A stretch of DNA of 57,023 nucleotides. It comes from Rhodoferax sp. Its GTDB lineage: Bacteria > Pseudomonadota > Gammaproteobacteria > Burkholderiales > Burkholderiaceae_C. Positions 1 through 7,818 of the stretch are shown here, in pieces. The DNA is taken from contig NZ_JAUYQD010000113.1 of the NCBI RefSeq assembly GCF_030697375.1, positions 1-57,023 of the forward strand, read 5' to 3'. A program made the position numbers and the translations under genes. Every line of letters begins with the position of its first letter. Positions within the stretch are counted from its first letter, which is position 1. Under the pieces are notes generated by a model. The model saw only the letters and a list, made by a program, of their open reading frames with translations. It made no database searches and was not told the DNA's origin.

Positions 1-65
1 CGCTTGAGGTGTTCCAAGAGGCTGCTTCCCTTGCTTTGGGTCATTCAATGTCCATGATTCAATAA
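1..65 (+). CDS. Possible 3' end of an unidentified gene (partial)
   Basis: From position 3 the plus strand reads 20 codons without a stop (LEVFQEAASLALGHSMSMIQ) and ends in TAA at 63-65. The residue mix is plausible for a protein C-terminus, but the piece is too short to assign a family, and a chance open frame cannot be excluded. The start lies outside the window. Confidence 0.3.
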   Translation, partial: LEVFQEAASLALGHSMSMIQ

Positions 66-110
66 CGATGCAGGTATTGTTCCCTCAATTCCCGCTTGGA
101 CGCTCACTTG

Positions 111-212
111 TTTGCTATCAATTTAGATGCGATTGCCCTGCGCAATACGCATATGCAAGAAAGGAATTTTTGACTGTGTTTTTCTGGGCGGTAGCGATGG
201 CGGTGGTGGTGG
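111..212 (+). repeat. Dispersed ~100 bp repeat, copy 1
   Basis: The segment opens TTTGCTATCAATTTAG, continues through a CTGCGCAAT...CATATGC core and an ATTTTTG...TTTTTC stretch, and ends in a GCGATGGCGGTGG run. It aligns over roughly 95-100 bases in the same orientation with 2979-3075. A third copy lies inverted at 23890-23967, and a 22 bp core recurs inverted at the far end of the window. From memory, GCTAT...AGCTGCTTGCGC repeats are abundant in Comamonadaceae genomes. Confidence 0.65.
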
Positions 213-426
213 TTTGCGGGGCCTTGTGTGCCTGTGGGTGGGCGGGGCAGGCGGACCGGGTATCCCTTCTCTGGCCCACGCTCGCGGGCCGAGTTTTTGG
301 GGTAGCCTTCGTTTTTTCGTGAACACCGCTTTGGGTGCGCCTGCTGGTGTGGCAACCGCGAATGGGGCCGCCGAACGGACACCCGATCCACCTGCCCAGG
401 GGCGTGGTGGGAGCGGCATGGGTACC

Positions 427-450
427 AATTCGAACCCGGCCCCTTTTCCC
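427..450. repeat. 24 bp perfect direct repeat, copy 1
   Basis: The 24 bases beginning AATTCGAACCCGG and ending TTTTCCC are repeated exactly at 531-554, with a period of 104 bases. The second copy lies just upstream of the ygjV-like start. Confidence 0.8.
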
Positions 451-530
451 CCTGCCGAAACCCTAAGGTTTCAGTACCTGTTCACCCTCACTCCCACGCC
501 GGTGGGAAATCCGTGCAGCTACCATGTGCT

Positions 531-554
531 AATTCGAACCCGGCCCCTTTTCCC
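531..554. repeat. 24 bp perfect direct repeat, copy 2
   Basis: Exact copy of 427-450. It lies 12 bases upstream of the chosen ATG of the membrane-protein gene. The minus strand contains GGGTTCGAATT, which resembles a tRNA T-loop, but no flanking stem or acceptor arm can be folded. Confidence 0.8.
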
Positions 555-566
555 ATATATCAAGCT

Positions 567-1097
567 ATGCCTTCATCCCAGCACTTAGCCACCGCCTTTG
601 GTTTCGCGGGAGTCCTTGCCAATATCTGCTGGCCCCTCATGAGGGAGCGAAGACATCTGCTCGCGGGGCAGGTTCTGGCATGCACCTTAATGCTCACACA
701 CTTTGCATTGCTGGGGGCATACACTGGTGCGACCATCATGGGTGTCGCGGGCATTCAGGCTGCAATGGCCATTCCGCTCGAACGCAAGCCTCGGTTCAAG
801 TACCTTTACCTTGCCTCTCTGGCACTCACACCAGTCGTTTGCATCGCAACCTGGCAAGGCGCGCAATCAGTCTTTTCGTCGCTCGCACTTGCCATCGTTT
901 GCGTAGCCAACTTTCAGCTCAATCAGGTTCGCCAGCGCGCGCTGCTTGTCACAGCCATCGTCGTGTGGTTCGCACACAACTTAATGGTCGCTTCGATTCC
1001 AGGCATCGTGTCGAACGTGTTGGCCTTTGTCGTAAGCACACGCATGCTAGTTATCACTGCGCGAGCCGCGCGCAATTCCCGGCTGGAGGTTGCATAG
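567..1097 (+). CDS. ygjV: YgjV-family inner membrane protein
   Basis: A 176-residue, strongly hydrophobic protein with about five or six membrane segments. It resembles the YgjV (Imp-YgjV) inner-membrane family in length and layout: a short N-terminal GFAGVLANICW segment, a basic RERRHLL loop, an 'LTHFALLGAYTGA' helix and a C-terminal VVWFAHNLMVASIPGIVSN segment. The molecular function of the family is unknown. I chose the ATG at 567 because upstream GTG 513 would add residues encoded by the 24 bp direct repeat. The gene stands alone, followed after 44 bases by an insertion sequence, so its downstream context has been disrupted. Confidence 0.65.
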   Translation: MPSSQHLATAFGFAGVLANICWPLMRERRHLLAGQVLACTLMLTHFALLGAYTGATIMGVAGIQAAMAIPLERKPRFKYLYLASLALTPVVCIATWQGAQSVFSSLALAIVCVANFQLNQVRQRALLVTAIVVWFAHNLMVASIPGIVSNVLAFVVSTRMLVITARAARNSRLEVA

Positions 1098-1137
1098 TGG
1101 GTGCACGCATGTCGTCCAATCTGGTAGGCAACGGCTT

Positions 1138-2759
1138 CTAACCCGCATATTTCACGCAAATGAGTAGGCAGTCCCGCCGTGAGGCGCGTTGTCATTGGTA
1201 TCTGACGCCAATTACAACCAAGGACTGCCAATGCCAAACTGTACAGAAGAAATTCAGACCAACAAGATCGAATTTGGCCGCGTTGGCAGGCGCGTTGTGG
1301 AAGGTTGCTTTGACGGCGGCAGCATGACCAGTGACGCCGGGGTCATGCTGCTGGGTGCCACTGACCGCAAGCTCGGGCTGATGCAGGCGGCGGCGCGCTG
1401 CATTGCCGACCCGCGCGACCCTGCACTCATCACACACGGTGTCGTGGACATGCTGCGCCAGCGCGTGTACGGCCTGGCACTGGGCTGGGAAGACCTCAAC
1501 GACCACCAGGCACTGCGCCAGGACGTGGCCATACAAACAGCCGTCGGGGTGGATGGCGATATCGCCAGCGCCCCCACCCTGTGCCGCCTGGAGAAATGGG
1601 CCGATCGATCCACCGCATGGCGCTTGCACCAAGTACTGGTAGACCAGTTCATCGCCAGCTTCAAAACCGCACCTGCTGAACTGGTACTGGACTTTGACGC
1701 CACCGACAACCCGCTGTACGGCCAGCAAGAGGGACGCTTCTTTCACGGCTACTACGACTCCTACTGCTATCTGCCGCTGTACGTGTTTTGTGGCCAGCAA
1801 CTGCTGTGCGCCTACCTGCGCCCCAGCCGCATTGATGGGGCCAAGCACACAGCGGCCATACTCAAATTGCTGGTCGCTCGCATGCGCCGGCAGTGGCCCC
1901 AGGTGCGCATCGTGTTTCGGGGTGACTCGGGCTTTTGCCGTCAGCGCATCATCAACTACTGCGAGCGTGCCGATGTGAGTTACATCGTGGGCCTGGCGCG
2001 CAATGGGCGCTTGCAGGGCATCACCGAGTTCATGGAATTGTCCATGAAGGAGGCGTTCGAGCACACCGGGCTCAAACAGCGTGAGGTGGGCGAGTTTGCT
2101 TATGCCGCGCAGAGCTGGGCACGCGAGCGCCGGGTGATCACGCGCCTGGAGTACGGCGAACAAGGCAACAACCCGCGCTACGTGGTGACCAACCTCACGG
2201 GCGAGCCCCAATCGTTGTACGACGACCTTTATTGCCAGCGCGGGGAGGCCGAGAACCGGATCAAGGAGGCGCAGGTGGGCCTGTTTGCTACGCGCACGAG
2301 TTGCCAGCAGTTCCAGAGTAATCAGCTGCGCATGCTGCTGGCGGCGCTGGGTTATGTGCTCATTGAGAGGCTGCGCGCCTTGGCGCTGCAAGGCACGGTG
2401 TTGGCCAAGGCGCAGGTCGATACCTTGCGCATCAAGCTGCTCAAGCTGGCGGCGGTGGTGACGCGCAATACACGGCGCATTCGCCTGTATCTGGCCTCCA
2501 ACTGGCCCAGCGCGGATGTCTTCGCGCACGCCATGGGCCAATTGCGTTCACCGTAAATCTTCCATCAGCGCCTGGCCCGCGCGATGACACAAAAATGGCC
2601 CGCAACCCAAGTCGGGGTGGGGGCTGTTGCGCCTGCGTGGCACGGATTGCTATTCAAACAGCGGGCAGCACCACCCATTCACACCCTTCTCGCTCGCGCA
2701 GTGCTCATATGGGCGTCAAACGGGGTATGTCGCGACGTGGCGTGAAATATGCGGGCTAA
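1138..2759. mobile_element. IS1380-family insertion sequence with CTAA target duplication
   Basis: A complete element of about 1614 bases (1142-2755) is bounded by a 16 bp perfect terminal inverted repeat, CCCGCATATTTCACGC at 1142-1157 and its complement at 2740-2755. The 4 bp CTAA occurs directly outside both ends (1138-1141 and 2756-2759), which is the expected target-site duplication. One transposase gene fills most of the element. Intact ends and an intact reading frame suggest a recent, possibly still active insertion. IS1380 elements are usually 1.6-1.7 kb with 4-5 bp duplications, which this matches. Confidence 0.92.
1231..2556 (+). CDS. IS1380-family DDE transposase
   Basis: The 441-residue protein has the IS1380 (DDE_Tnp_1-like) layout. 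The likely catalytic acidic residues are in LDFDATDNPLYG, VFRGDSGFCR and the late RGEAENRIKEAQVGL box. The N-terminal GGxxTSDAGVMLLG segment is also typical of the family. The ATG at 1231 is preferred over an upstream alternative start at 1189 because family members begin shortly before the GFDGG/TSDAG region. The frame is uninterrupted and lies inside matched inverted repeats, so the transposase is probably functional. Confidence 0.93.
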   Translation: MPNCTEEIQTNKIEFGRVGRRVVEGCFDGGSMTSDAGVMLLGATDRKLGLMQAAARCIADPRDPALITHGVVDMLRQRVYGLALGWEDLNDHQALRQDVAIQTAVGVDGDIASAPTLCRLEKWADRSTAWRLHQVLVDQFIASFKTAPAELVLDFDATDNPLYGQQEGRFFHGYYDSYCYLPLYVFCGQQLLCAYLRPSRIDGAKHTAAILKLLVARMRRQWPQVRIVFRGDSGFCRQRIINYCERADVSYIVGLARNGRLQGITEFMELSMKEAFEHTGLKQREVGEFAYAAQSWARERRVITRLEYGEQGNNPRYVVTNLTGEPQSLYDDLYCQRGEAENRIKEAQVGLFATRTSCQQFQSNQLRMLLAALGYVLIERLRALALQGTVLAKAQVDTLRIKLLKLAAVVTRNTRRIRLYLASNWPSADVFAHAMGQLRSP

Positions 2760-3270
2760 CCGTCACCCCACACACACACCACCCACCGTGCGGGTCCACA
2801 GCAGGCGGAACAACCCAGTCCGCACGCCGGACAAAGTTTTCTTCTTCCCCTTTGCCGTGTAACCCTGTGCCTTGCCCCCAGGTCTTTCCCACCGAGCAAA
2901 CCTTCCTCCTTTAACCACGCGTTGGAGACCACCTGCGGGCCGTCTGGTGCCGTTTTTCGTGGTCCACGCTAAAGCACTTTTGCTATCATTTCAGGAGCTG
3001 CTTGCGCAATGCTCATATGCCGCAACGGCATTTTTGGCTATATTTTTCCGCGCCGTGGCGGTGGCCTCCATCCCCGGATTCAGCCCCCTGCCCATACCTG
3101 CCAGCCCCCGCCCCTGCCGCGCCAGGACCGCTTGGGGTCGCGGCAAGCGCCATGGCTTGGCGGACCCAGCCCTACGATGGCCTGGCGCGGCGGGTTGCGC
3201 AAGCCAAGTGATCCACCAGCCATCCCCGCCGTGCCTTTCGAGAAACAGCCAAACCCAGCAGCACCCCGCC
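2557..3270. other. IS right-end sequence and intergenic region
   Basis: No gene is supported here. Positions 2557-2755 are the non-coding right end of the IS1380 element. From 2760 the original chromosome resumes, with a CA-rich stretch (2767-2790), and the second dispersed repeat copy lies at 2979-3075. A long open frame runs through part of it into the MFS gene, but its translation before residue ~134 is proline/arginine-rich and has no family character. Confidence 0.6.
2979..3075 (+). repeat. Dispersed ~100 bp repeat, copy 2
   Basis: The sequence runs TTTTGCTATCATTTCAGG, AGCTGCTTGCGCAATGCTCA, TATGCCGCAACGGCATTTTT and then a CCGTGGCGGTGG run. It contains the short palindrome ATGCCGCAACGGCAT. 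It is a direct copy of 111-212, so the two copies bracket the ygjV-like gene and the IS element. The first ~60 bases also match the inverted copy at 23890-23967. Confidence 0.7.
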
Positions 3271-4428
3271 ATGGCACACCCCACCCACAACCCCCACCCC
3301 ATCCGCACTTCGCGCGCCGGTCCGACCGAGATCACCGTCTTGTTCACCGCCTTCATTGCGGCGACCTATGGCTTTGGCATCTATTTGTTTGCGGCGCTGA
3401 TGCCTGACATACGCGCAGCTCTGGGCTTTGACTATGCGGCGGTGGGGGTGATAACGGCGTCGGTGCAGGCGGGGTTTTTGGTGTTCGCCTTGTTGAGTGG
3501 ATTTTTGGCGCCTGTGCTGGGTGCCAGGCGCACCATTTTGGGCTCCACCCTTCTCTGTGCGGCCTGCCTGCTGGCGATGCCGATGGTGTCCAGCACCCTG
3601 GTGCTGGGGTTGTTGCTGACACTGCTGGGCGCGGCGGCCGCCTCGGTGTGGATTCCCATGGCGGCCCTCACCCAGCAAATCGTCCCCGAAGCCCGCCGTG
3701 GCATGGCGCTGGGCCTGATGTCCTCCGGCACGGCCTACGGCGTGTTTTTGAACGGCTGGGTGGTGCCTGCGGTCCTGCCGGGCTACGGCTGGGCGCGGGT
3801 GTGCCTGCTGCTGGGCGGCGTGACCCTGTTGCTGGCGCTGTGGGCGCTGTGGCGCATGGGTTGGCGCGACGGGCCGGTCGCCCCTGCTGCTCAACACGCC
3901 CCCCGCCACCAAGTGAACCGGCTGCGGGTGCTGCTTCGCCCCCTGTCGCTGGGCGTATTGGCCATGATGTTTCTCAACGGCCTGTCCTGCATGCCGGCGC
4001 AGAACTATCTCTCCGGTCTGATGCGGGAACAGTTGCACTACGACGTTTCAACGGCGGCCCTGGCCTGGACCCTGATCGGGGTGCTGGGCATGGGCGGCGG
4101 CATGGCCATGGGGGCGCTGGCGGATCGCATCACCATCCGCTGGGCCATGGTGCTCACCTATGCGCTGCTGTCCATGGCGGCCCTGTGTTTCCGTTGGCAC
4201 GCGGGGCTGGCCATGGTGTATGCGGGTGCGGTGTGTTTTGGGCTGGCCTTTTATGCGGTCTTCGGCGTGGGCAACGTCTTGCTGGGCCTGGGCGGCGTGG
4301 CGGGCAACCTGGTTGGCGGCATCAGCCGCCAAAACACAGGCGATTTCGACGGGGTGTTAGGCCTGGTGCTGGCGGCTGCACTGGCCACCTTGGCACTGAG
4401 TTTATGCATGCGCAATGAGCGCGCCTGA
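3271..4428 (+). CDS. MFS transporter
   Basis: A 385-residue protein with about twelve hydrophobic segments, typical of a single-domain major facilitator permease. The N-terminal half begins ITVLFTAFIAATYGFGIYLF and carries the loop 2-3 type motif LAPVLGARRTILG (around residues 70-83). A charged central loop (WRDGPVAPAAQHAPRHQVNR) separates the two six-helix halves. The ATG at 3271 gives the usual short cytoplasmic leader. The substrate cannot be read from sequence. The gene is convergent with the sarcosine oxidase run, and a role in small organic acid or methylated-amine transport would be guesswork. Confidence 0.8.
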   Translation: MAHPTHNPHPIRTSRAGPTEITVLFTAFIAATYGFGIYLFAALMPDIRAALGFDYAAVGVITASVQAGFLVFALLSGFLAPVLGARRTILGSTLLCAACLLAMPMVSSTLVLGLLLTLLGAAAASVWIPMAALTQQIVPEARRGMALGLMSSGTAYGVFLNGWVVPAVLPGYGWARVCLLLGGVTLLLALWALWRMGWRDGPVAPAAQHAPRHQVNRLRVLLRPLSLGVLAMMFLNGLSCMPAQNYLSGLMREQLHYDVSTAALAWTLIGVLGMGGGMAMGALADRITIRWAMVLTYALLSMAALCFRWHAGLAMVYAGAVCFGLAFYAVFGVGNVLLGLGGVAGNLVGGISRQNTGDFDGVLGLVLAAALATLALSLCMRNERA

Positions 4429-4470
4429 GTGCGCGCACCCGCACGAGCCTGGGAGCGGCCAAGCCGGATT

Positions 4471-5199
4471 TCACCCGAGCGGACGCGCCCCCACAAACGC
4501 CTGCATGTGAAACGCCGCGTGCTCGGGCGTGTAGGCGTAGGCCTGCCCCTGCGGGCAGGCCCGCCGCGCCAGGCAGCCGGACTGCATACACGCCTGCCCG
4601 CCCACACGGTGCAGATGGGTGCTGCAGGCATCTACCTGAAAAGACGTTCCCGTGTAAGCCTGCACCGGGCAGGCCTGCAAGCAGGGCTGGCCCTCGCAGC
4701 GCAGGCACAGGTCCAGGTCCGTGCTGGTGGTGGTCGGCGCGGACGGCGGCTCTGGCTGATCACCCAGCGCCAGGGTGGGCAGGGCCAGTGCAAACCGGTA
4801 GGCATGCCACAGGCCGTAGTCGGGGTGTATGCGCAGCATCAGCGGGCTGCTGTGCAGCGTTTCCGCGCGCGAGGCCCATTGCTGAAAGGGGTGGTAGGGT
4901 GGCCCATCAAAGGGGAACAGCGCCAGGCCGCCCCAGCGCTGCGCCAGCGCCTGGCCGATGGCCCGGCTCCAGCGGTCCAGCGGGTGTGGCAAGCCGTCGG
5001 CGTAAAAAGGCGATGCGCTGAAGGCCGGCCACAAGGCCGACCCCACCGCCCCCACCATCCACACCACGGCGGCGTTTTGCCCGTCCGGCAGGGTGGGGAT
5101 TCCATCGCCGGATTCTGGCCGCCAGCCGCCACGCAAGTGCAGGCCGTGGCCGCTGAGTGCATCTTGGAGCTGGGAGCGGGAAACGGGCGGCGCGGGCAT
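4471..5199 (-). CDS. 4Fe-4S ferredoxin-type protein, distantly QueG-like
   Basis: The 242-residue protein has a cysteine-rich C-terminal third: CLRCEGQPCLQACP, and later CMQSG-CLARRACP, enough ligands for two [4Fe-4S] clusters. The N-terminal ~150 residues (with WMVGAVGSALWPAF and RIHPDYGLWHAYRFALALP) recall the substrate domain of epoxyqueuosine-reductase-like proteins, but the usual cobalamin-binding residues are not evident. It is the last gene of the minus-strand sox run, starting 11 bases beyond the end of the HyuA-like gene. It could be an electron carrier for a redox enzyme of the C1 pathway or for corrinoid reactivation; both are inference. Confidence 0.6.
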   Translation of the reverse strand: MPAPPVSRSQLQDALSGHGLHLRGGWRPESGDGIPTLPDGQNAAVVWMVGAVGSALWPAFSASPFYADGLPHPLDRWSRAIGQALAQRWGGLALFPFDGPPYHPFQQWASRAETLHSSPLMLRIHPDYGLWHAYRFALALPTLALGDQPEPPSAPTTTSTDLDLCLRCEGQPCLQACPVQAYTGTSFQVDACSTHLHRVGGQACMQSGCLARRACPQGQAYAYTPEHAAFHMQAFVGARPLG

Positions 5200-5210
5200 G
5201 CGGGTTATTT

Positions 5211-7232
5211 TTAAAACTTCTTGGTGCTGGGCGGCCCGGACGCGGTGGCGGTGACACGGGCCTCGAAGAAGATATTACCGTCAATGTCGTTGTTGACCTT
5301 GTTGTCCTCCTGGCTGAACTCCACGCAGACACCGGCCGCACCGGCCTCCAGCGCACGCGCCTCGGCTTCCCGCGCGGCCAATTGCTGTGCGTGGTGGATG
5401 GCCGGGGCCAGGGCGTCAAAGTCCTGCGGGCCTGCGGCGGTGAAGACCCGAAACACCCCACGCATCGGCTGCGACACGGTCAGGTGCACCCGCTGGGACA
5501 CCTGCCCCAGCACCGCCCCCACGGCGTTGGCCACCTCCGCAAACTCCGGCATGCGCAATTGCACGCCCAAACCCCGGGCAACTTCGGGGTAGTAGCTCGC
5601 AGCGGGCGCGCCAACGGCAACCAGCGGCACATCGGGTGCGAACTGCAGCTTGAACACCGAAGCCCCCTGCGCCAGCGGTGCGCTGCGCCGGTACAAGGCC
5701 ATCTGGGTCAGCAAAGTGGCCATTCTGCTGGCGTTGCCCTCGTTCATTTGCCCGGCGTCGTTGAGGCCGGCTTCAATCAGCTTTTGGCAAATGGTGTCGG
5801 TCACTTTGTCCACCACCTGGCGCGCCGGGGCCTGCGCGTCGCCCAGGACCCAGGTGCCCAGCCCGTACAGGTGGCGCATCTGGCGCGCCCAGATGCGTGC
5901 CCCAAAAATCGCCGCGTCCGTGCTCCAGTGGGTGGACAGGCCCAGCACATGCGCCGCGTCGCTGGGTGTAAAGCCGCTGTAGATGGCCAGGCCCTTGCGC
6001 TCCAGGCGGGCAATGGCGCGCGACAGGCCGCGGTCTTCGATGTTGGCGCGCTCCAGGTCGATGGGGCCGCCCGCCAGGCGCTCCCAGGCCCGCAGCTCGT
6101 CATCGGCCAGGCGGGCCAGCATGGCCTCGTCGGCCTGCAGGCGTTGTGCAAACCGGATCTGGCTGGCATGCGGGGTCTCGTTTTGCTGGCGCTCCAGGGT
6201 GGCCAGCACCTGCGGGTGTGCATGCGCCAGCAGGCTCAGGGGCACCACCCGGCGCGGGCCGATCACCAGGCCCTCGCCGCCCTGAAAACGCACCTCGCTG
6301 TCGCCGCCCAGGCCGATGGCGTAGACCTTGACGGCCTCAACCATGGGGCGCCACTTGCCGATCATGGCACCGTCAAAACTCAGCTCGGGTCGGCCGTTGC
6401 GCACCACCGCGATATCGGTGGTGGTGCCGCCCATGTCCGCCACGATGGCGTGCTCCAGCCCGCTGAGGGCACACGCCCCCAGCACGCTGGCCGCCGGGCC
6501 CGACAACACGGTGCCCACCGGGCGCTTGAGCGCGCTGGCGACATTGATCAGGGTGCCATCGCCCTTGACCATCATGAGCGGCGCGTCGATGTGGCGGGCC
6601 TGCAGCGTGTGTTTCACCGAGTCAATCAGCGCCTTGACGTGCGAAATCATGCGGGCGTTCAGCGCCACCGTCATGGCGCGCCGGGGTGCCCCCAGGCTGG
6701 ACGCCAGCTCATGGCCACAGGTGACGGGCTTGTCGCACAGGGCTTGCACCCAGGCACGCAGCTGCAGTTCGTGCGCGGGGTTGCGCACACCAAAACTGGC
6801 GGAGATGGCAAAGGCCGATACACGCGGGGCGTGCTGGAGAATGGCCGCGCGCGCGGCCGCCTCGTCCAGCGCCTGCACCGGCGCGCCGCCTGCGTCATGC
6901 CCGCCGGGCAGGGCCACAATGGCCTCGCTGCCCAGCAAATCCACCAGGCCGCTGGCCTTGATCTGCGGCGCGTCATAGCCCGCCAGCAAGACACACACGG
7001 GCGAGCCCTTGCCTTCCACCACCGAGTTGGTGGTGAGCGTGGTGGACAGGGACACCAGCGCCACCCGTGACAACAGCGCCTGCGGCAGCTTGTCCAGCGA
7101 AGCACCAATGCCCAGCGTCAGGTCAAACCGCGTCGTCAGGCTCTTGGCGGACGCCACGATTGTCTTATTCGCATCCAGCAAGACGGCATCGGTAAAAGTG
7201 CCCCCGGTGTCGATGCCTAAAAGATAAACCAT
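5211..7232 (-). CDS. Hydantoinase/oxoprolinase A-type ATPase (HyuA-like)
   Basis: The 673-residue protein has the HyuA/oxoprolinase architecture: an N-terminal MVYLLGIDTGGTFTDAVLLD phosphate-binding box (ASKHA fold), STTLTTNSVVEGKG, a second nucleotide motif VADMGGTTTDIAVVRNGRP and a C-terminal hydantoinase A segment. Such subunits hydrolyse ATP to activate cyclic amides or ketones, normally with a HyuB partner. No hyuB is present here. The ATG at 7232 is chosen because it opens directly on the conserved domain. It lies 4 bases after soxG, in the same transcription unit. N-methylhydantoin or creatinine breakdown to sarcosine would fit the neighbourhood, but this is inference. Confidence 0.78.
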   Translation of the reverse strand: MVYLLGIDTGGTFTDAVLLDANKTIVASAKSLTTRFDLTLGIGASLDKLPQALLSRVALVSLSTTLTTNSVVEGKGSPVCVLLAGYDAPQIKASGLVDLLGSEAIVALPGGHDAGGAPVQALDEAAARAAILQHAPRVSAFAISASFGVRNPAHELQLRAWVQALCDKPVTCGHELASSLGAPRRAMTVALNARMISHVKALIDSVKHTLQARHIDAPLMMVKGDGTLINVASALKRPVGTVLSGPAASVLGACALSGLEHAIVADMGGTTTDIAVVRNGRPELSFDGAMIGKWRPMVEAVKVYAIGLGGDSEVRFQGGEGLVIGPRRVVPLSLLAHAHPQVLATLERQQNETPHASQIRFAQRLQADEAMLARLADDELRAWERLAGGPIDLERANIEDRGLSRAIARLERKGLAIYSGFTPSDAAHVLGLSTHWSTDAAIFGARIWARQMRHLYGLGTWVLGDAQAPARQVVDKVTDTICQKLIEAGLNDAGQMNEGNASRMATLLTQMALYRRSAPLAQGASVFKLQFAPDVPLVAVGAPAASYYPEVARGLGVQLRMPEFAEVANAVGAVLGQVSQRVHLTVSQPMRGVFRVFTAAGPQDFDALAPAIHHAQQLAAREAEARALEAGAAGVCVEFSQEDNKVNNDIDGNIFFEARVTATASGPPSTKKF

Positions 7233-7236
7233 GGAA

Positions 7237-7818
7237 TCAATCGCCCGCTTCACACAGCCAGCGGTACAGGTAATCCGCAAAACTGCGCCGCACCGTCAAC
7301 TCGAAGTGCGTGCCCGCCGCCCGGCACAGCACCATGGCACCGGCTTTGGCGACATGGGTCTGGGCCAGTGCCCCGGAGCCAAAGGCGCGGGGATGCAAGT
7401 CCAGCGGGCAGCCCCTGGAGAGCAGGTCGGCGGCAGCCGCGCCCTGCACCGTGAGCGTGGTATTGCCATCGCCCACCTGCACCAGCGAGTGGTGCCGCCC
7501 CTGCAGGCCCTGGCGCAAAGCAGCTTCCACGGCCGCGCCCTGCCCGTCTTGCAATTTCAGCAGCCATTCGTCCGGCCCCATCCACAGCAGCTGGCGTTGC
7601 TCGCCCAGGCTGGCGGTATTGGGCGCCACCGGCAGGTGCAAACCGGTGGCCGCCAGCAGCGCCTGCACAAAGCCCGCGTCCCGCGCATCGCCGCGCACAT
7701 TGAGCATCTCCACAAAGGGGATTTCCCCCAGGGTGCAAGACTGCCCGTCCACCTGCAGCAGCCGCTGCCCCAGGCGCGTGATGCCGGCCAGGGGGCTTTC
7801 CAAAACCATCTCAGACAT
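7237..7818 (-). CDS. soxG: Sarcosine oxidase, gamma subunit
   Basis: The 193-residue protein matches SoxG in length and motifs (ESPLAGITRLGQRLLQVDG near the start, LLWMGPDEWLL in the middle, and RRSFADYLYRWLCEAG at the end). It is the accessory GcvT-like chain of the heterotetrameric enzyme that oxidises sarcosine with O2 and THF to glycine, H2O2 and 5,10-methylene-THF. The ATG at 7818 overlaps the end of soxA by 8 bases, indicating translational coupling. A longer upstream reading is rejected because it runs through soxA in another frame. Confidence 0.92.
   Translation of the reverse strand: MSEMVLESPLAGITRLGQRLLQVDGQSCTLGEIPFVEMLNVRGDARDAGFVQALLAATGLHLPVAPNTASLGEQRQLLWMGPDEWLLKLQDGQGAAVEAALRQGLQGRHHSLVQVGDGNTTLTVQGAAAADLLSRGCPLDLHPRAFGSGALAQTHVAKAGAMVLCRAAGTHFELTVRRSFADYLYRWLCEAGD

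Larger units (their letters stand above)
66..566. other. Intergenic region with dispersed repeat and a short direct repeat
   Basis: About 500 bases hold no gene I can support. Short open frames here have proline/glycine-rich, low-complexity translations. The region contains one copy of the dispersed repeat (111-212) and two copies of a 24 bp direct repeat (427-450 and 531-554). No tRNA, terminator or convincing promoter is visible. Confidence 0.6.

Noticed and set aside
427..554. tRNA fragment suggested by GGGTTCGAATT on the minus strand
   Set aside because: No matching T-stem, anticodon arm or acceptor stem can be formed around either copy.
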